Below are positions 36,491-46,142 of a stretch of DNA of 64,000 nt, in pieces; the first letter of the stretch is position 1; each line of letters begins with the position of its first letter. This stretch comes from Qipengyuania spongiae (GTDB lineage Bacteria > Pseudomonadota > Alphaproteobacteria > Sphingomonadales > Sphingomonadaceae), in contig NZ_CP092471.1 of the NCBI RefSeq assembly GCF_026168555.1, positions 2,614,501-2,678,500 of the forward strand. Direction: 5' to 3'. The position numbers and the translations under genes are program-made. A model generated the notes under the pieces. It was not told the DNA's origin and did no database searches. It saw nothing but the letters and a program-made list of their open reading frames with translations.

Positions 36491-37523
36491 CGTGCCAGCC
36501 GTAGCGGAAGCCCTCCATCGCGAGGCCGGGACCGAATGCCAGCGCAACCCCGCTTTCCGGCCGATCACGCATCACCCTTTCGAGGACGAACATCAGTGTG
36601 GAGGACGACATGTTCCCGAACTCCCGCAGGATCGTGCGCGAATGGTCCAGCGCGTCGGGATCGAGGTCGAACCCGCGTTGCACCGCGTCGAGGATCGACC
36701 GGCCGCCCGCGTGAACGGCAAAGCTCGTCGGCGCGGCATCCGCAAGGATCGCTTCCTGAACGTCCGCGCGCGTCAGTGCCGAAGCGATGCGGCCGGGCAC
36801 CTCGCCTGACAGGCGCATGTGAAAGCCAGTATCGCCGATCCGCCAGGTGATGAGCTCGTCGCTTTCCTCCAGCGCGGCGGAGATGCCGCTGCCGATGGCG
36901 AGCCCGGGACCGGCGCCGGTCACGATCGCCGCCGCCGCCCCGTCACCGAACTGCGCCCCGGCGAGCAGCGGTTCGATGTCCACCGTGCTCTGATGGTGGA
37001 GAGAGGACAGTTCGACCGTCACGACCAGCACTCGCGCCTCGGGTTCCGAACGGACGATATGACGCGCGGTCCGCAATGCGGTGACCGCGGCGTAGCAGCC
37101 CATGAAGCCGATCAGTACACGCTCCACATCACTGGCGAGGCCGAGCTTGCGGGCGATGATCTGGTCGATCCCCGGCGCCACGAAGCCTGTGCAACTGGCA
37201 ACGACGATGTGCGTGATCTCGCCGAGATAGCTCAACCTGCCGATCGCTTCCAGCGCCAGTCGCGGCGCTTCCTCTGCGTAGATGGTCATGCGCTGCGCGG
37301 TCGAAGGCGTGCCCCCGGAATAGAAGCCCTGCCCGCGATCGAGCAACGCATCCTCTTCGCTCAGCACCGACCAGCGGTGTTCGATGCCGGATCGCTCCGC
37401 CATGCGTTCGAACAATTTGGCTTCGCGTTTGCCGCCGAGCTGACGCATTGCCCAGCCGCGATATTCCTGTTCGAAATCGCAGGCCGGCGTGGCCGTGGCG
37501 ATTTCGACGATCCGTGCGATCAT
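36480..37523 (-). CDS. Type III polyketide synthase
   Basis: This 347-residue chalcone-synthase-type homodimeric enzyme extends an acyl-CoA starter with malonyl-CoA. The catalytic triad is complete: Cys111 in VVASCTGFVAPGID, His271 in FAVHAGGRSILDAV and Asn304 in FGNMSSSTL. GFMGCYAAVTALRTA and HHQSTVDIEPLLAGAQFGDGAAA are also typical. The ATG at 37523 gives the expected MIARIVEIATATP start. With the methyltransferase and FAD oxidoreductase it forms a compact three-gene cluster, probably for an alkylresorcinol, alkylpyrone or related lipid quinone. Confidence 0.95.
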   Translation of the reverse strand: MIARIVEIATATPACDFEQEYRGWAMRQLGGKREAKLFERMAERSGIEHRWSVLSEEDALLDRGQGFYSGGTPSTAQRMTIYAEEAPRLALEAIGRLSYLGEITHIVVASCTGFVAPGIDQIIARKLGLASDVERVLIGFMGCYAAVTALRTARHIVRSEPEARVLVVTVELSSLHHQSTVDIEPLLAGAQFGDGAAAAIVTGAGPGLAIGSGISAALEESDELITWRIGDTGFHMRLSGEVPGRIASALTRADVQEAILADAAPTSFAVHAGGRSILDAVQRGFDLDPDALDHSRTILREFGNMSSSTLMFVLERVMRDRPESGVALAFGPGLAMEGFRYGWHDAG

Positions 37524-37563
37524 TGAGTGAGGACCCTTTCGTCGTCCCAACGCCGGGCTCTCC

Positions 37564-39633
37564 TCATGGGTCCCCGGCCGGCACGTTCTCGCGCAATTCG
37601 GCGAGCCAGACTGCTGCCACCGCATCGCTCGGCGCGCGCCAGTCGCCACGTGGGCTCAAGGCCCCGCCCGCGCTCACCTTGGGGCCGTTCGGCAACGCGC
37701 TGCGCTTGAACTGGCTGAATTCGAAGAAGCGCTTGAGGAAATTGTTCAGCCAGCCGGCGATGGCTCGCAGATTGTATTCGTTCTTCTTCTCTTCTGGGAA
37801 TCCGATGGGCCATAACCCCTCTCCGGCATTCTTCCAGGCATGCCAGGCGAGGAACGCGACATGGCTCGGCTTCTGCCCCCAGCGAACGATGTGATGGAGG
37901 AAGAAATCATTGAGTTCATAGGGGCCAATCATCGATTCGGTGGACTGGATCGCCCCGTCTTCGCCCGCGGGTACGAGTTCGGGGCTGATTTCCGTAGCGA
38001 CGATATCCTCAAGCACCGCGTCGCTCTGGCTGTCGAACTGGTTCGTGTTGACTGCCCATTGGATCAAATACTGGATCAAAGTCTTGGGCACGCCGGCATT
38101 GACCGCGTAATGGCTCATCTGGTCGCCGACGCCATAGGTGCACCAGCCGAGCGCAAGTTCACTTAGATCGCCTGTGCCCAGCACGAAGCCCGAATGGTGC
38201 CCTGCCAGGCGGAACAGGTAATCGGTGCGAAGCCCCGCCTGGACGTTTTCGAAAGTGGTGTCATAGACCCCCTCACCCTTCGCGAAGGGGTGGCCCATAT
38301 CCTCGAGCATTTGGCGAGCGGCCGGTTTGATGTCGATTTCCTCGGCCGTCACGCCGAAAGCTTCCATCAATCGCCACGCATTGCCCTTGGTCCGATCCGA
38401 CGTCGCGAAACCCGGCATGGTATAACAACGGATATCGGCGCGTGGGCGCCCCAGCCTGTCCATCGCCTTGGCTGCCACGATCAGCGCATGCGTGCTGTCG
38501 AGCCCACCGGAAATGCCGAGGACGAGGCTTTTGGCCCCGGTCGCCTCGATCCGCCGCATCAGCGCATCGACCTGGATGTTGAACGCTTCGTAGCAATCCT
38601 CGTCCAGCTTGTGCGCGCGGTTCGGAACGAAGGGGAAGCGCCTGACCGGTCGCATGAGGCGGCCATCGGTCCCGCTCCGCGCCCGTTCGAAAACGATCCG
38701 GCGATACCAGTCTTCCGGTCGCCCATCGGCCTCCGCCGCATCATTGAAGGTCCCCATCCGCATCCGGTCGTTGAGAATTCTCTGGGTATCGACATCGGCG
38801 ATGCAAAGCTCCGGTTCGCGATCGAAACGCACGCTCTCCACCAGGAGATCGCCGAGTTCGTAGATCATGCCCTGCCCGTCCCAGGCGAGATCGGTGGTGC
38901 TTTCGCCATGACCGCTCGCGGAATAGGCATAGGCGCACACGCCGCGGCTGGAACTTGCGCGACAGAGCATGTGCCGTTCGTCCGACTTGCCGATCGTGAT
39001 GTTGCTGGCCGAAAGGTTGAGCACCATCGTCGCACCGGCCAGGGCAGCGCGCGTTCCCGGCTGTATGGGAGACCAGAAATCTTCGCAGATCTCCAATCCG
39101 AACACGAAGCCGGGCATATCGTCAGCGGCAAAAAGCAAATCCACTCCGAAGGGCGCTTGTCCTCCGGCCACATCGATCGAAAGCCGGACGCATTCGTGAC
39201 CGCGGGCAAACCATCTCTTCTCGTAGAATTCGCGGTAATTCGGCAGGTAGCTCTTGGGAACGACGCCCAGTACGGCGCCATTGGCGATAGCGATCGCGCA
39301 ATTGTAGATCCGCCCGTTGCGGCGCAGCGGCGCACCCACCACCAGGACCGGTGTCAAGCTTTCGCTTGCTTCGACCAGGCGCACGAGGTGCAGATCGACT
39401 GCATCGAGGAGAGCGGTCTGCATATGCAGATCGTCGATCGCGTAGGATGAAAGGCAAAGCTCCGGATAGAGCAGCAGGTCGACATGCCGCTCGTGTGCCC
39501 GCCGGGCCTCGGCGATGATCGCGTCGGCATTGAAGGCGACATCCGCCGTACGCACCTCGGGCGTACTGGTCGCAAGCCTCACGAAACCATGATTGCGCCG
39601 GTCGAAAAATGGGTGGTCAGCGGTATTTTTCAT
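37564..39633 (-). CDS. nadE: Glutamine-dependent NAD+ synthetase
   Basis: NadE amidates nicotinate adenine dinucleotide to NAD. The 689-residue protein fuses an N-terminal nitrilase-type glutaminase (Glu58 in LLYPELCLSS, Lys127 in VVPKSYLPNYREF, Cys183 in GLEICEDFW) with a C-terminal synthetase domain whose ATP pyrophosphatase loop is GISGGLDSTHALI (residues 373-385). The late FFLHHIVRWGQKP and KRFFEFSQFKRSALPNGPKV are typical of the two-domain enzyme. It lies 40 bp downstream of the histidine kinase region and 40 bp before the polyketide synthase start. Confidence 0.96.
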   Translation of the reverse strand: MKNTADHPFFDRRNHGFVRLATSTPEVRTADVAFNADAIIAEARRAHERHVDLLLYPELCLSSYAIDDLHMQTALLDAVDLHLVRLVEASESLTPVLVVGAPLRRNGRIYNCAIAIANGAVLGVVPKSYLPNYREFYEKRWFARGHECVRLSIDVAGGQAPFGVDLLFAADDMPGFVFGLEICEDFWSPIQPGTRAALAGATMVLNLSASNITIGKSDERHMLCRASSSRGVCAYAYSASGHGESTTDLAWDGQGMIYELGDLLVESVRFDREPELCIADVDTQRILNDRMRMGTFNDAAEADGRPEDWYRRIVFERARSGTDGRLMRPVRRFPFVPNRAHKLDEDCYEAFNIQVDALMRRIEATGAKSLVLGISGGLDSTHALIVAAKAMDRLGRPRADIRCYTMPGFATSDRTKGNAWRLMEAFGVTAEEIDIKPAARQMLEDMGHPFAKGEGVYDTTFENVQAGLRTDYLFRLAGHHSGFVLGTGDLSELALGWCTYGVGDQMSHYAVNAGVPKTLIQYLIQWAVNTNQFDSQSDAVLEDIVATEISPELVPAGEDGAIQSTESMIGPYELNDFFLHHIVRWGQKPSHVAFLAWHAWKNAGEGLWPIGFPEEKKNEYNLRAIAGWLNNFLKRFFEFSQFKRSALPNGPKVSAGGALSPRGDWRAPSDAVAAVWLAELRENVPAGDP

Positions 39634-39660
39634 GGAGTCGAGGTATAACCACGCAGAAAG

Positions 39661-40674
39661 TCAGGCAACTTTTTCCGGATCCATCCGCATCTCCGCTCGG
39701 AAACCGTTGAGCACGGGCCCCGCGTGGTGCGTGGCATTCGCCTGCTGCGCGAAAGCGGCAAGCAGTGTCCGGCCGAGACCGGCCGACGTGCTCGACTTGG
39801 CTTCCAGACCGACACCGTCGTCTTCAATGGTCAGGCGCCAGCCACCGTCGCGAACATGGTAGAAAACAGCGATCGTGCCGGTTCGGTCGTCAGGGAATGC
39901 GTATTTGCAGGCGTTGGATATCGCTTCGTTCGCATAAAGACCGATAGCCACGGCCGCCTCGCGCGGCAGGGTAATCGCCTCGATCTCGCGGAAAAGTCGG
40001 ACCTGGGGCGGAAGCAGGCTTCCCTCGATCCGAGAAAGCAATTGTTCCAGATAAGGCTTGATGGCGACATCGGAAGCATCGCTCTGCTCGATTGCCAGCG
40101 ACGAATAGGCGTCGGCGAATGTCCGAACCCGGCCGACAACGTCGTCGATCGGACCGTGGAATTCCGATTGCGGAATGCGCCGCTTCTGCATTTCCAGCAT
40201 ACTGGCGACCAGAGCGAAATTGTTCCTCGTGCGATGCTCGAGTTCGGCCAGAAGCGTAAGGCGGCGATCGGCGGACTGCCTAATTTGCTCCACCGTAGCG
40301 TGAGCAGCCCGGCGAAACCCCTCGGCGAAGAATATGACGATCAGTCCGCTGACAGCGTTGAGGATTACCCGCGCGGGATCGGTCGGGTCCGCGAAAGTGA
40401 AGGACCGCGACGCTGGCAGCACGTAGTACCATGCCCACAGGAAAGTGACGAAGTAAGCAGCAACTCCTCCGCGCCAATGCCCGTAGAGCGTTGCCAGCAG
40501 GATCGTGGGATAGATCAGAGCGAAAGGCCCGGAGACAGGGGCCCAGACATCGAACACCATCCGCAGGCCGATCATCGCACCGCCGCACATCGCCCCGAAA
40601 ACGATCTGCGATGCGATCTTCGCTTTCTTGCTCCGAAACTGGCGACTGACGTCGAAATTGGCGAGACGATGCAT
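39661..40674 (-). CDS. DUF4118 sensor histidine kinase (HisKA_2 type)
   Basis: This 337-residue membrane kinase has three to four N-terminal helices (about residues 20-118, the DUF4118/KdpD-like sensor module). A HisKA_2 dimerisation domain follows with the phosphoacceptor His147 in LAELEHRTRNNFALVASML. The HATPase domain has NEAISNACKYAFP (N box) and IEDDGVG plus SAGLGRTLLAAFAQQ. The HRxxN signature places it in the HWE/HisKA_2 group that often feeds PhyR-type stress signalling. No response regulator is adjacent. It is separated from topoisomerase IB by a hairpin. Confidence 0.9.
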   Translation of the reverse strand: MHRLANFDVSRQFRSKKAKIASQIVFGAMCGGAMIGLRMVFDVWAPVSGPFALIYPTILLATLYGHWRGGVAAYFVTFLWAWYYVLPASRSFTFADPTDPARVILNAVSGLIVIFFAEGFRRAAHATVEQIRQSADRRLTLLAELEHRTRNNFALVASMLEMQKRRIPQSEFHGPIDDVVGRVRTFADAYSSLAIEQSDASDVAIKPYLEQLLSRIEGSLLPPQVRLFREIEAITLPREAAVAIGLYANEAISNACKYAFPDDRTGTIAVFYHVRDGGWRLTIEDDGVGLEAKSSTSAGLGRTLLAAFAQQANATHHAGPVLNGFRAEMRMDPEKVA

Positions 40675-40778
40675 GTCCGGCAGTTCCCTGCAACAAAAGG
40701 CCGAGACGCCCGCAGGAATATCAAGGTCGCAAAGGAACCCGTTCCGCTGGCCAAGTGGCTATGCATGAAAGAAGAACT

Positions 40779-40801
40779 GCCGTCGAATCATAAGCGACGG
40801 C
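40779..40801 (-). terminator. Hairpin downstream of the topoisomerase IB gene
   Basis: GCCGTCG and CGACGGC form a perfect 7-bp stem with a 9-nt loop, 7 bp after the topoisomerase stop on its strand. The sequence after the stem is pyrimidine-rich (AGTTCTTCTTTC), so a terminator is likely. Confidence 0.55.
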
Positions 40802-40808
40802 CCATAAA

Positions 40809-41810
40809 TTACGCGGCGAGTAAGCCGCCGACGCCCGGACACTCCTCAAGCATCTCGATAAGTCCGCGCTCCTCCCGAGTGAGCCAACGAGTCGCGCGAG
40901 GAAGCTTCAAGGAGGCTCTCCACGTCTCCTGATCGCCCATCAGTTCGAAGACCGCAGGATGGATGTAGCTCTTGCGTGTCACCGCCGGCGTGTTGCCGAG
41001 CTGTCCGGCGACGCTAGACAACAGTTCCTTCATCGGAACATTGCCCTCGCCCGCGCGTAGGCAATCGAAGGCGAGCACGCTACCGTGCCAGGTGCGGAAG
41101 TTCTTGGCGGTGAAGCGCTCGCCCATCGCCTCTTCGAGATACTCGTTGACATCCCCCGACCCGACGGCGTGGACCGTGCCGTCCTCGTCGACATACTTGA
41201 AGACATTCTGCCCCGGCAGATCCTGCATGTTGCGGACCATCCGCGCGAGGCTGCCATCGGTCAGCGTAACCTCGCGCATCTTGCCCGACTTGCCCTTGTA
41301 ACGCAGTTTCAGGGTCTTGCCCGTCACCTCGGCATGGCGCCGCCGCAGGGTGGTCGCGCCATAGCTCTGGTTGCGAACCGCATAGCCCTCGTTGCCGACC
41401 CGGATCGCGCCTAGGTCGAGGAGACGCACCACGCTCGCCACAGCGCGCTCCCAGGTAAGCTTGCGGCCGCGAAGATCGCTTTCCACGCGCTTGCGCACGA
41501 GAGGCAGGAGACTGCCGAAGGCGAGGCACTTGTCGAACTTCTCGCTTTCCCGCGCCGCCCGGAATTCGGGATGGTAGCGGTACTGCTTGCGTCCTTTTGC
41601 ATCCATCCCGGTCGCAAGGATGTGGCCGTTCGGCGCCGGGCAGAACCAGGCATCCTTGTAAGCCGGAGGCAACGCAATGGCGTTCAGCCGCTGCTTCTCG
41701 GCCCGCTCGGTGATCAGCTTGCCCTCAGCGTCGTAATACGCCCATCCCTTGCCCGCTCTCTTGCGAGAGATGCCGGGCAGATCGTCATCGACGTAAATGA
41801 GCTTGGTCAT
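40809..41810 (-). CDS. Type IB DNA topoisomerase
   Basis: This 333-residue poxvirus/bacterial-type enzyme nicks and reseals one strand to relax supercoils without ATP. The catalytic residues are visible: Arg137 in AIRVGNEGYAVRN, the Lys region YKGKSGKMR (about 171-179), Arg239 in NFRTWHGSVLAF and the nucleophile Tyr282 in VTRKSYIHPAV. The N-terminal YVDDDLPGISRKRAGKGWAYYDAEG is the family start. Bacterial topoisomerase IB is accessory rather than essential. It diverges from the glutathione transferase gene. Confidence 0.95.
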   Translation of the reverse strand: MTKLIYVDDDLPGISRKRAGKGWAYYDAEGKLITERAEKQRLNAIALPPAYKDAWFCPAPNGHILATGMDAKGRKQYRYHPEFRAARESEKFDKCLAFGSLLPLVRKRVESDLRGRKLTWERAVASVVRLLDLGAIRVGNEGYAVRNQSYGATTLRRRHAEVTGKTLKLRYKGKSGKMREVTLTDGSLARMVRNMQDLPGQNVFKYVDEDGTVHAVGSGDVNEYLEEAMGERFTAKNFRTWHGSVLAFDCLRAGEGNVPMKELLSSVAGQLGNTPAVTRKSYIHPAVFELMGDQETWRASLKLPRATRWLTREERGLIEMLEECPGVGGLLAA

Positions 41811-41908
41811 ATCAAGGAACTGGACGCGTCAAGGGCAAGCCGGTTCCGCTTGCGAGTACATCATCGGCTCCCCAGCTTGGTCGAGATCCAGAACGAGGAG
41901 ACACGATC

Positions 41909-42760
41909 TTGGCCGACCCGACCTATACACCAGCCGCAGTCTGGACCCACGACAGCGAGAACGGCGGCAAGTTCGCCAGCATCAACCGCCCCACCGCCGG
42001 TGCGCGGGAAGACAAGGACCTTCCGACAGGCGAACACGATCTCCAGCTCTATTCGCTCGCTACGCCCAATGGCGTGAAAGCGACTATCATGCTCGAGGAA
42101 CTGCTCGAAGAGGGGCACACGGAAGCCGAATACGATGCCTGGACCATCAATATCTCCGATGGCGACCAGTTCGGATCGGGGTTCGTCGGAATCAATCCGA
42201 ACTCGAAGATCCCCGCCCTCCTCGACCGCAGCGGAGCGCAGCCGGTACGCGTGTTCGAAAGCGGGGCAATCCTGCTGCATCTGGCCGAAAAGTTCGGCAC
42301 GTTCCTGCCCAGCGATTCCTCGCGATCCGAAGTGCTCAGCTGGCTGTTCTGGCAGATCGGCAGCGCGCCCTTCATCGGCGGCGGCTTCGGCCATTTCTAC
42401 GCCTATGCGCCGGAAAAATATGAGTACCCGATCAACCGCTACGCCATGGAAACCAAGCGCTTGTTCGACGTTGCGGACCGGCGCCTGGCCGAAAGCGAGT
42501 TCCTCGGCGGCAATGCCTACACTGTCGCAGATATCGCCGCGTTCGCCTGGCTCGCACCATTTGTCGAAGGTACGATCTACAATGATGCCAGGACTTTCCT
42601 CTCGATCGACGAATACGAAAATGTCGGCCGCTGGGCCAAGGCAATCGCGGCTCGCCCTGCGGTGAAGCGCGGGCGTATCGTCAACAAGGTGTGGGGCGAG
42701 GAGAACCAACAGCTCGCCGAACGCCATTCTGCCGCTGATTTCGAAGGCAAGTCGCTCTAG
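41909..42760 (+). CDS. yghU: YghU-type glutathione S-transferase
   Basis: This 283-residue protein matches the YghU/Ure2p-like nu-class glutathione transferases, which act as disulfide-bond reductases. It has the long N-terminal extension, LQLYSLATPNGVKATIMLEEL, the glutathione-binding FVGINPNSKIPALLDRSG and FESGAILLHLAEKFG, then WLFWQIGSAPFIGGGFGHFYAYAPEKYEYPINRY. It starts at a TTG with a GAGGAG Shine-Dalgarno 10 bases upstream. It is divergent from topoisomerase IB and is followed by tRNA-Gln. Confidence 0.93.
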   Translation: MADPTYTPAAVWTHDSENGGKFASINRPTAGAREDKDLPTGEHDLQLYSLATPNGVKATIMLEELLEEGHTEAEYDAWTINISDGDQFGSGFVGINPNSKIPALLDRSGAQPVRVFESGAILLHLAEKFGTFLPSDSSRSEVLSWLFWQIGSAPFIGGGFGHFYAYAPEKYEYPINRYAMETKRLFDVADRRLAESEFLGGNAYTVADIAAFAWLAPFVEGTIYNDARTFLSIDEYENVGRWAKAIAARPAVKRGRIVNKVWGEENQQLAERHSAADFEGKSL

Positions 42761-42860
42761 TGGATCCGCCCGCCGGACGGCCCGGTCACCAGGTCGGAGC
42801 CGCTTCGGCGAAGGCCCCCTTCACATCGCCGCGGCAATCGCTATAGGAACGCCCGCCTGC

Positions 42861-42935
42861 TGGGGTGTAGCCAAGTGGTAAGGCACCGGTTTTTGGTACC
42901 GGCATTCGCAGGTTCGATCCCTGCCACCCCAGCCA
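42861..42935 (+). tRNA. tRNA-Gln (anticodon TTG)
   Basis: The cloverleaf is complete: acceptor TGGGGTG with CACCCCA, discriminator G and encoded CCA. The D arm is GCCAAGTGGTAAGGC, the anticodon stem CCGGT/ACCGG holds loop TTTTGGT with anticodon TTG, and the T arm is CGCAGGTTCGATCCCTGC. It reads CAA and, by wobble, CAG. The weak U-A first pair of the acceptor stem is normal for tRNA-Gln. Confidence 0.97.
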
Positions 42936-43171
42936 GTCTCCCGACCAGCGATCGGCGTGATTGGATAAACCCAGTTCCGCGATTTTTCCAACGCACTCGG
43001 CCGTACCGATCGTGTGCGGAAGAAACAGAGCTTGGAAAATGGCCTCGATTACAGGCCGATTTTCGCAAAGCCACTTCGAGGCGATGCCTTGCGGGAAATA
43101 TCCTGCGGAACTGATTTAAGTGAAGACATAGATGATCCTCGGAATGGTATCGGGCGCATTCTGGGGGGATC

Positions 43172-43912
43172 GTGACCAAAGCATTGATTGCAAAACTTTC
43201 GCAATTCGCTCGTCTGTCGTCGGAGGACAGGGACGCTATCGTTGGTCTGGAGACCGTACATTGCAAGACCGCGCGAGCGCATACGCCCCTCATTTCCGAG
43301 GGGGATAAGCCAATTCACGTTCGCCTGGTTCTTTCGGGCTGGGCGTGCCGGCACAAGGACCTGGCCAACGGTCGACGGCAGATCGTGGCGTTTTTCCTCC
43401 CCGGTGATTTCTGCGATCTCAACGTTTATCTCCTGCGATCAATGGATCACACGATCAGTGCGGTCACCGACGTGAAGTACCTCCAATTGTCGGCGGGTAT
43501 GCTGGGGAAGCTTACCGAGGAACGACCGCGCGTCGCTCAGGCCCTGATGTGGAGCGAGCTAGTCAGCGCTTCGATTCAGCGCGAATGGCTGGTCAGTCTG
43601 GGACAGAGAACGGCAATGGAACGCGTCGGTCATCTCATCGTCGAACTCTACACACGCTTGAAGAGCGTAGGTCTGGCCGCAGATTGCCGGATGGCGTTTC
43701 CCGTTACACAAAGCGAGCTTGCCGAAGTGACCGGAGTCACGCCGGTCCACCTCAACCGAACCCTTCAGGAGCTTCGTCGCCAGAAGCTGATCGAACTCGA
43801 AAGCCGGCAACTGACCATTCTCGATCTGGACCGGTTGCGCGATCTGGCCATGTTCGAGTTAGGTTACCTGCATCTCGATCGCGAGGGGCGACACCTCGAT
43901 GCCAACGACTGA
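43172..43912 (+). CDS. Crp/Fnr family transcriptional regulator
   Basis: This 246-residue regulator has an N-terminal cyclic-nucleotide-binding-like domain (LISEGDKPIHVRLVLSGWACRHKDLANGRRQIVAFFLPGDFCDL) and a C-terminal helix-turn-helix (VTQSELAEVTGVTPVHLNRTLQEL, about residues 178-201). Ligand-contacting residues of true CRP (RExR) and the Fe-S cysteines of FNR are not seen, so the signal is unknown. It starts at a GTG after a GGGGGG-type ribosome binding site. Its last 14 bp overlap the HWE kinase gene, so kinase and regulator are made together. Confidence 0.92.
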   Translation: MTKALIAKLSQFARLSSEDRDAIVGLETVHCKTARAHTPLISEGDKPIHVRLVLSGWACRHKDLANGRRQIVAFFLPGDFCDLNVYLLRSMDHTISAVTDVKYLQLSAGMLGKLTEERPRVAQALMWSELVSASIQREWLVSLGQRTAMERVGHLIVELYTRLKSVGLAADCRMAFPVTQSELAEVTGVTPVHLNRTLQELRRQKLIELESRQLTILDLDRLRDLAMFELGYLHLDREGRHLDAND

Positions 43913-46142
43913 CCCGAACTGCTGGCCCTACGTTCAGAGCGCGATGGCCAAGCAAATCCTCGCGCACGATTGGGAGGCAACGCCCCTGGGCGCCATCGAG
44001 ACATGGTCGAGCGACCTGAAAACGGCGGTCGCGAACACCGTGGGAAGTGCTTTTCCTTCCGCGCTCATCTGGGGGCCGGATTTCGTCACCATCTACAATG
44101 ACGGTTTTGTGCAGATCCTCGGCCAAAAACCCTCCCCGCTCGGCCTATCCTTTCGAGAAATCTGGAGTGAAGCGTGGGACGAGATCGGGCCGATCGTGGA
44201 ACGCGCCTTCGCCGGCCGCGCCACTTTCATCGAGGATTTCCCCCTCGTTGTCCATCGTGCTGGCGAGGACGAACAGGCGTATTTTACCTTTGCCTACAGC
44301 CCGGTTCGCAATGCGGCGGGCGAGGTTCTGGGGTTCGTCGATACCGTCTACGAAACCACGGAAAAGGTTCTGGGACAGCAGCGCCTAGTTATCAGCGAGG
44401 AGCGGCTGCGCAGCGTGCTCGATTCGATGGGCGGCGGTTTCGCCATTCTCGACCGGGACTTCACCCTTCTTGATATCGACGAAGAGACGATCAGGCTGGA
44501 CGGTCGGCTGCGCAGTGAGGTGGTTGGCCGCTCGTACTGGGATTTGTTTCCAGGCACGAAACATTCCGAATTGGACGATCTGCTGCGCCAAACGGCGATC
44601 GAGCGCAGGCCGGGCCGACTGGATTTTTATTACGCCTGGCCGGGCGGCAAAGATCGCTGGCTAGAGGCGAGAACCTATCCCGTCCCGGAGGGGGTTGCGA
44701 TGTTCTGGCGCGACGTCAGCGAACGCCGGCGTGCCGAATACGAGGTTCGCGAACTTGCCGAACGGTTGAGCCAGTTCGGCGAAGCGTCGCAGGACTTGTT
44801 GTGGATCCGCGATGCGGAGACCCTTCAATGGACCTACCTGACCTCCGCATTCGAGACCATCTATGGACTATCGCGCTCTGAGGCACTGTCGGGCGACAAC
44901 TACCGCTCGTGGATGGATTTGATCGTGCCAGAGGATCGCGCGCGCGTTCGGGATTATGTCCAGCAACTGCGCGCAGGAGAACATCTGACGTTCGAATACC
45001 GTATCCGCCGGCCTAGCGACGGAGAAGTCCGCTGGCTGCGGAACACCGATTTTCCCATCGAGGACGCATCGGGCAGGGTAACGTTGATCGGTGGCATCGG
45101 AGAGGATGTGACCGAGGAAAGGGCAGCGCAGCAACGTCTTGCGGATAGCGAGGAGAGGCTTCGAACCGCGATCGAGGTAGGGCGGCTGGGACTGTGGGAC
45201 TGGGACATACTGGAAGAAAAGGTCCACTGGTCGGACGAGCATTTCCGCATGGAGGGCTATGCCGTGGGGGAAATCGAGCCGAGCTATGAAGCGTGGGCAC
45301 GACGACTGCATCCGGACGACCGGGAGCGCGCGGAAAATACCCTGCGCCGGGCCATGGCCGAACACGAACCGTTCGTTTGCGAATTCCGCGTGGCCCATCC
45401 AGACGGATCGATTCACTGGCTCTCGGCCCGTGGGGAGTTCGCCTATGATCATGAGGGCCGACCAACGCGAATGATCGGCGCCATGATCGAAACCACGCAG
45501 GCAAGGCGGCTCGAGGAACGACAGCGATTGCTTCTGGCGGAACTGCAACATCGGGTACGCAACCTGATCGCAATGATCCAGGCCCTCGTAAAATCCACTT
45601 CCACGGGTTACGACACGGTGGCAGAATACGTCGATCATCTCGTGGGTCGCCTTCAGGCGCTGGGGCGCACGCAGGTCGTACTGACATTGCGACCCGGTTC
45701 GAGGGCGGATCTCGAAGATTTGGTGCGTGACGAATTGCTTGCGCATGAGGCCACCGATCGGGAAGTCGGGATCAGCGGACCGCCGACCTTTCTTTCCCCC
45801 AAGGCGGCGGAGATCGTCACCTTGGCGCTGCACGAGCTTACGACCAATTCCATCAAATATGGCGCCCTAGGAAGCGGCGGCGAGCTTTCCATTGCCTGGT
45901 CAAAATGGGATCAGGACCAACAACATTGGACTACTCTAACCTGGGAAGAGCGGGTCAAGGGTCCGATCCATGTCGGCCGGAGAGGGTTCGGCGCGGAACT
46001 TATCGAGCTGCGCGTTCCTTACGAATTGAATGGGGAAGGAAAGTTCTCGGTCGATGCGAATGGCGTTCTGGCCCGCATCAGTTTTCCTCTGGAAGACATC
46101 GGCAGCATTCTCGAACCCGCGCCGGAACATCAACCGACATGA
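43899..46142 (+). CDS. Multi-PAS HWE-family histidine kinase
   Basis: This 747-residue cytosolic kinase has four PAS-type regions: about 20-160, 165-285, 290-415 and 415-540. The N-terminal one has the WSSDLKTAVANTVGSAFPSALIWGPDF start often seen in sphingomonad light/redox sensors. A HWE kinase domain follows, with the phosphoacceptor His551 in LLLAELQHRVRNLIAMIQALV, the N box LALHELTTNSIKYGALG, and the Trp-Glu pair in LTWEERVKGP. No LOV cysteine motif (NCRFLQ) is visible. It overlaps crp upstream and the receiver gene downstream (ATGA). Confidence 0.92.
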   Translation: MPTTDPNCWPYVQSAMAKQILAHDWEATPLGAIETWSSDLKTAVANTVGSAFPSALIWGPDFVTIYNDGFVQILGQKPSPLGLSFREIWSEAWDEIGPIVERAFAGRATFIEDFPLVVHRAGEDEQAYFTFAYSPVRNAAGEVLGFVDTVYETTEKVLGQQRLVISEERLRSVLDSMGGGFAILDRDFTLLDIDEETIRLDGRLRSEVVGRSYWDLFPGTKHSELDDLLRQTAIERRPGRLDFYYAWPGGKDRWLEARTYPVPEGVAMFWRDVSERRRAEYEVRELAERLSQFGEASQDLLWIRDAETLQWTYLTSAFETIYGLSRSEALSGDNYRSWMDLIVPEDRARVRDYVQQLRAGEHLTFEYRIRRPSDGEVRWLRNTDFPIEDASGRVTLIGGIGEDVTEERAAQQRLADSEERLRTAIEVGRLGLWDWDILEEKVHWSDEHFRMEGYAVGEIEPSYEAWARRLHPDDRERAENTLRRAMAEHEPFVCEFRVAHPDGSIHWLSARGEFAYDHEGRPTRMIGAMIETTQARRLEERQRLLLAELQHRVRNLIAMIQALVKSTSTGYDTVAEYVDHLVGRLQALGRTQVVLTLRPGSRADLEDLVRDELLAHEATDREVGISGPPTFLSPKAAEIVTLALHELTTNSIKYGALGSGGELSIAWSKWDQDQQHWTTLTWEERVKGPIHVGRRGFGAELIELRVPYELNGEGKFSVDANGVLARISFPLEDIGSILEPAPEHQPT

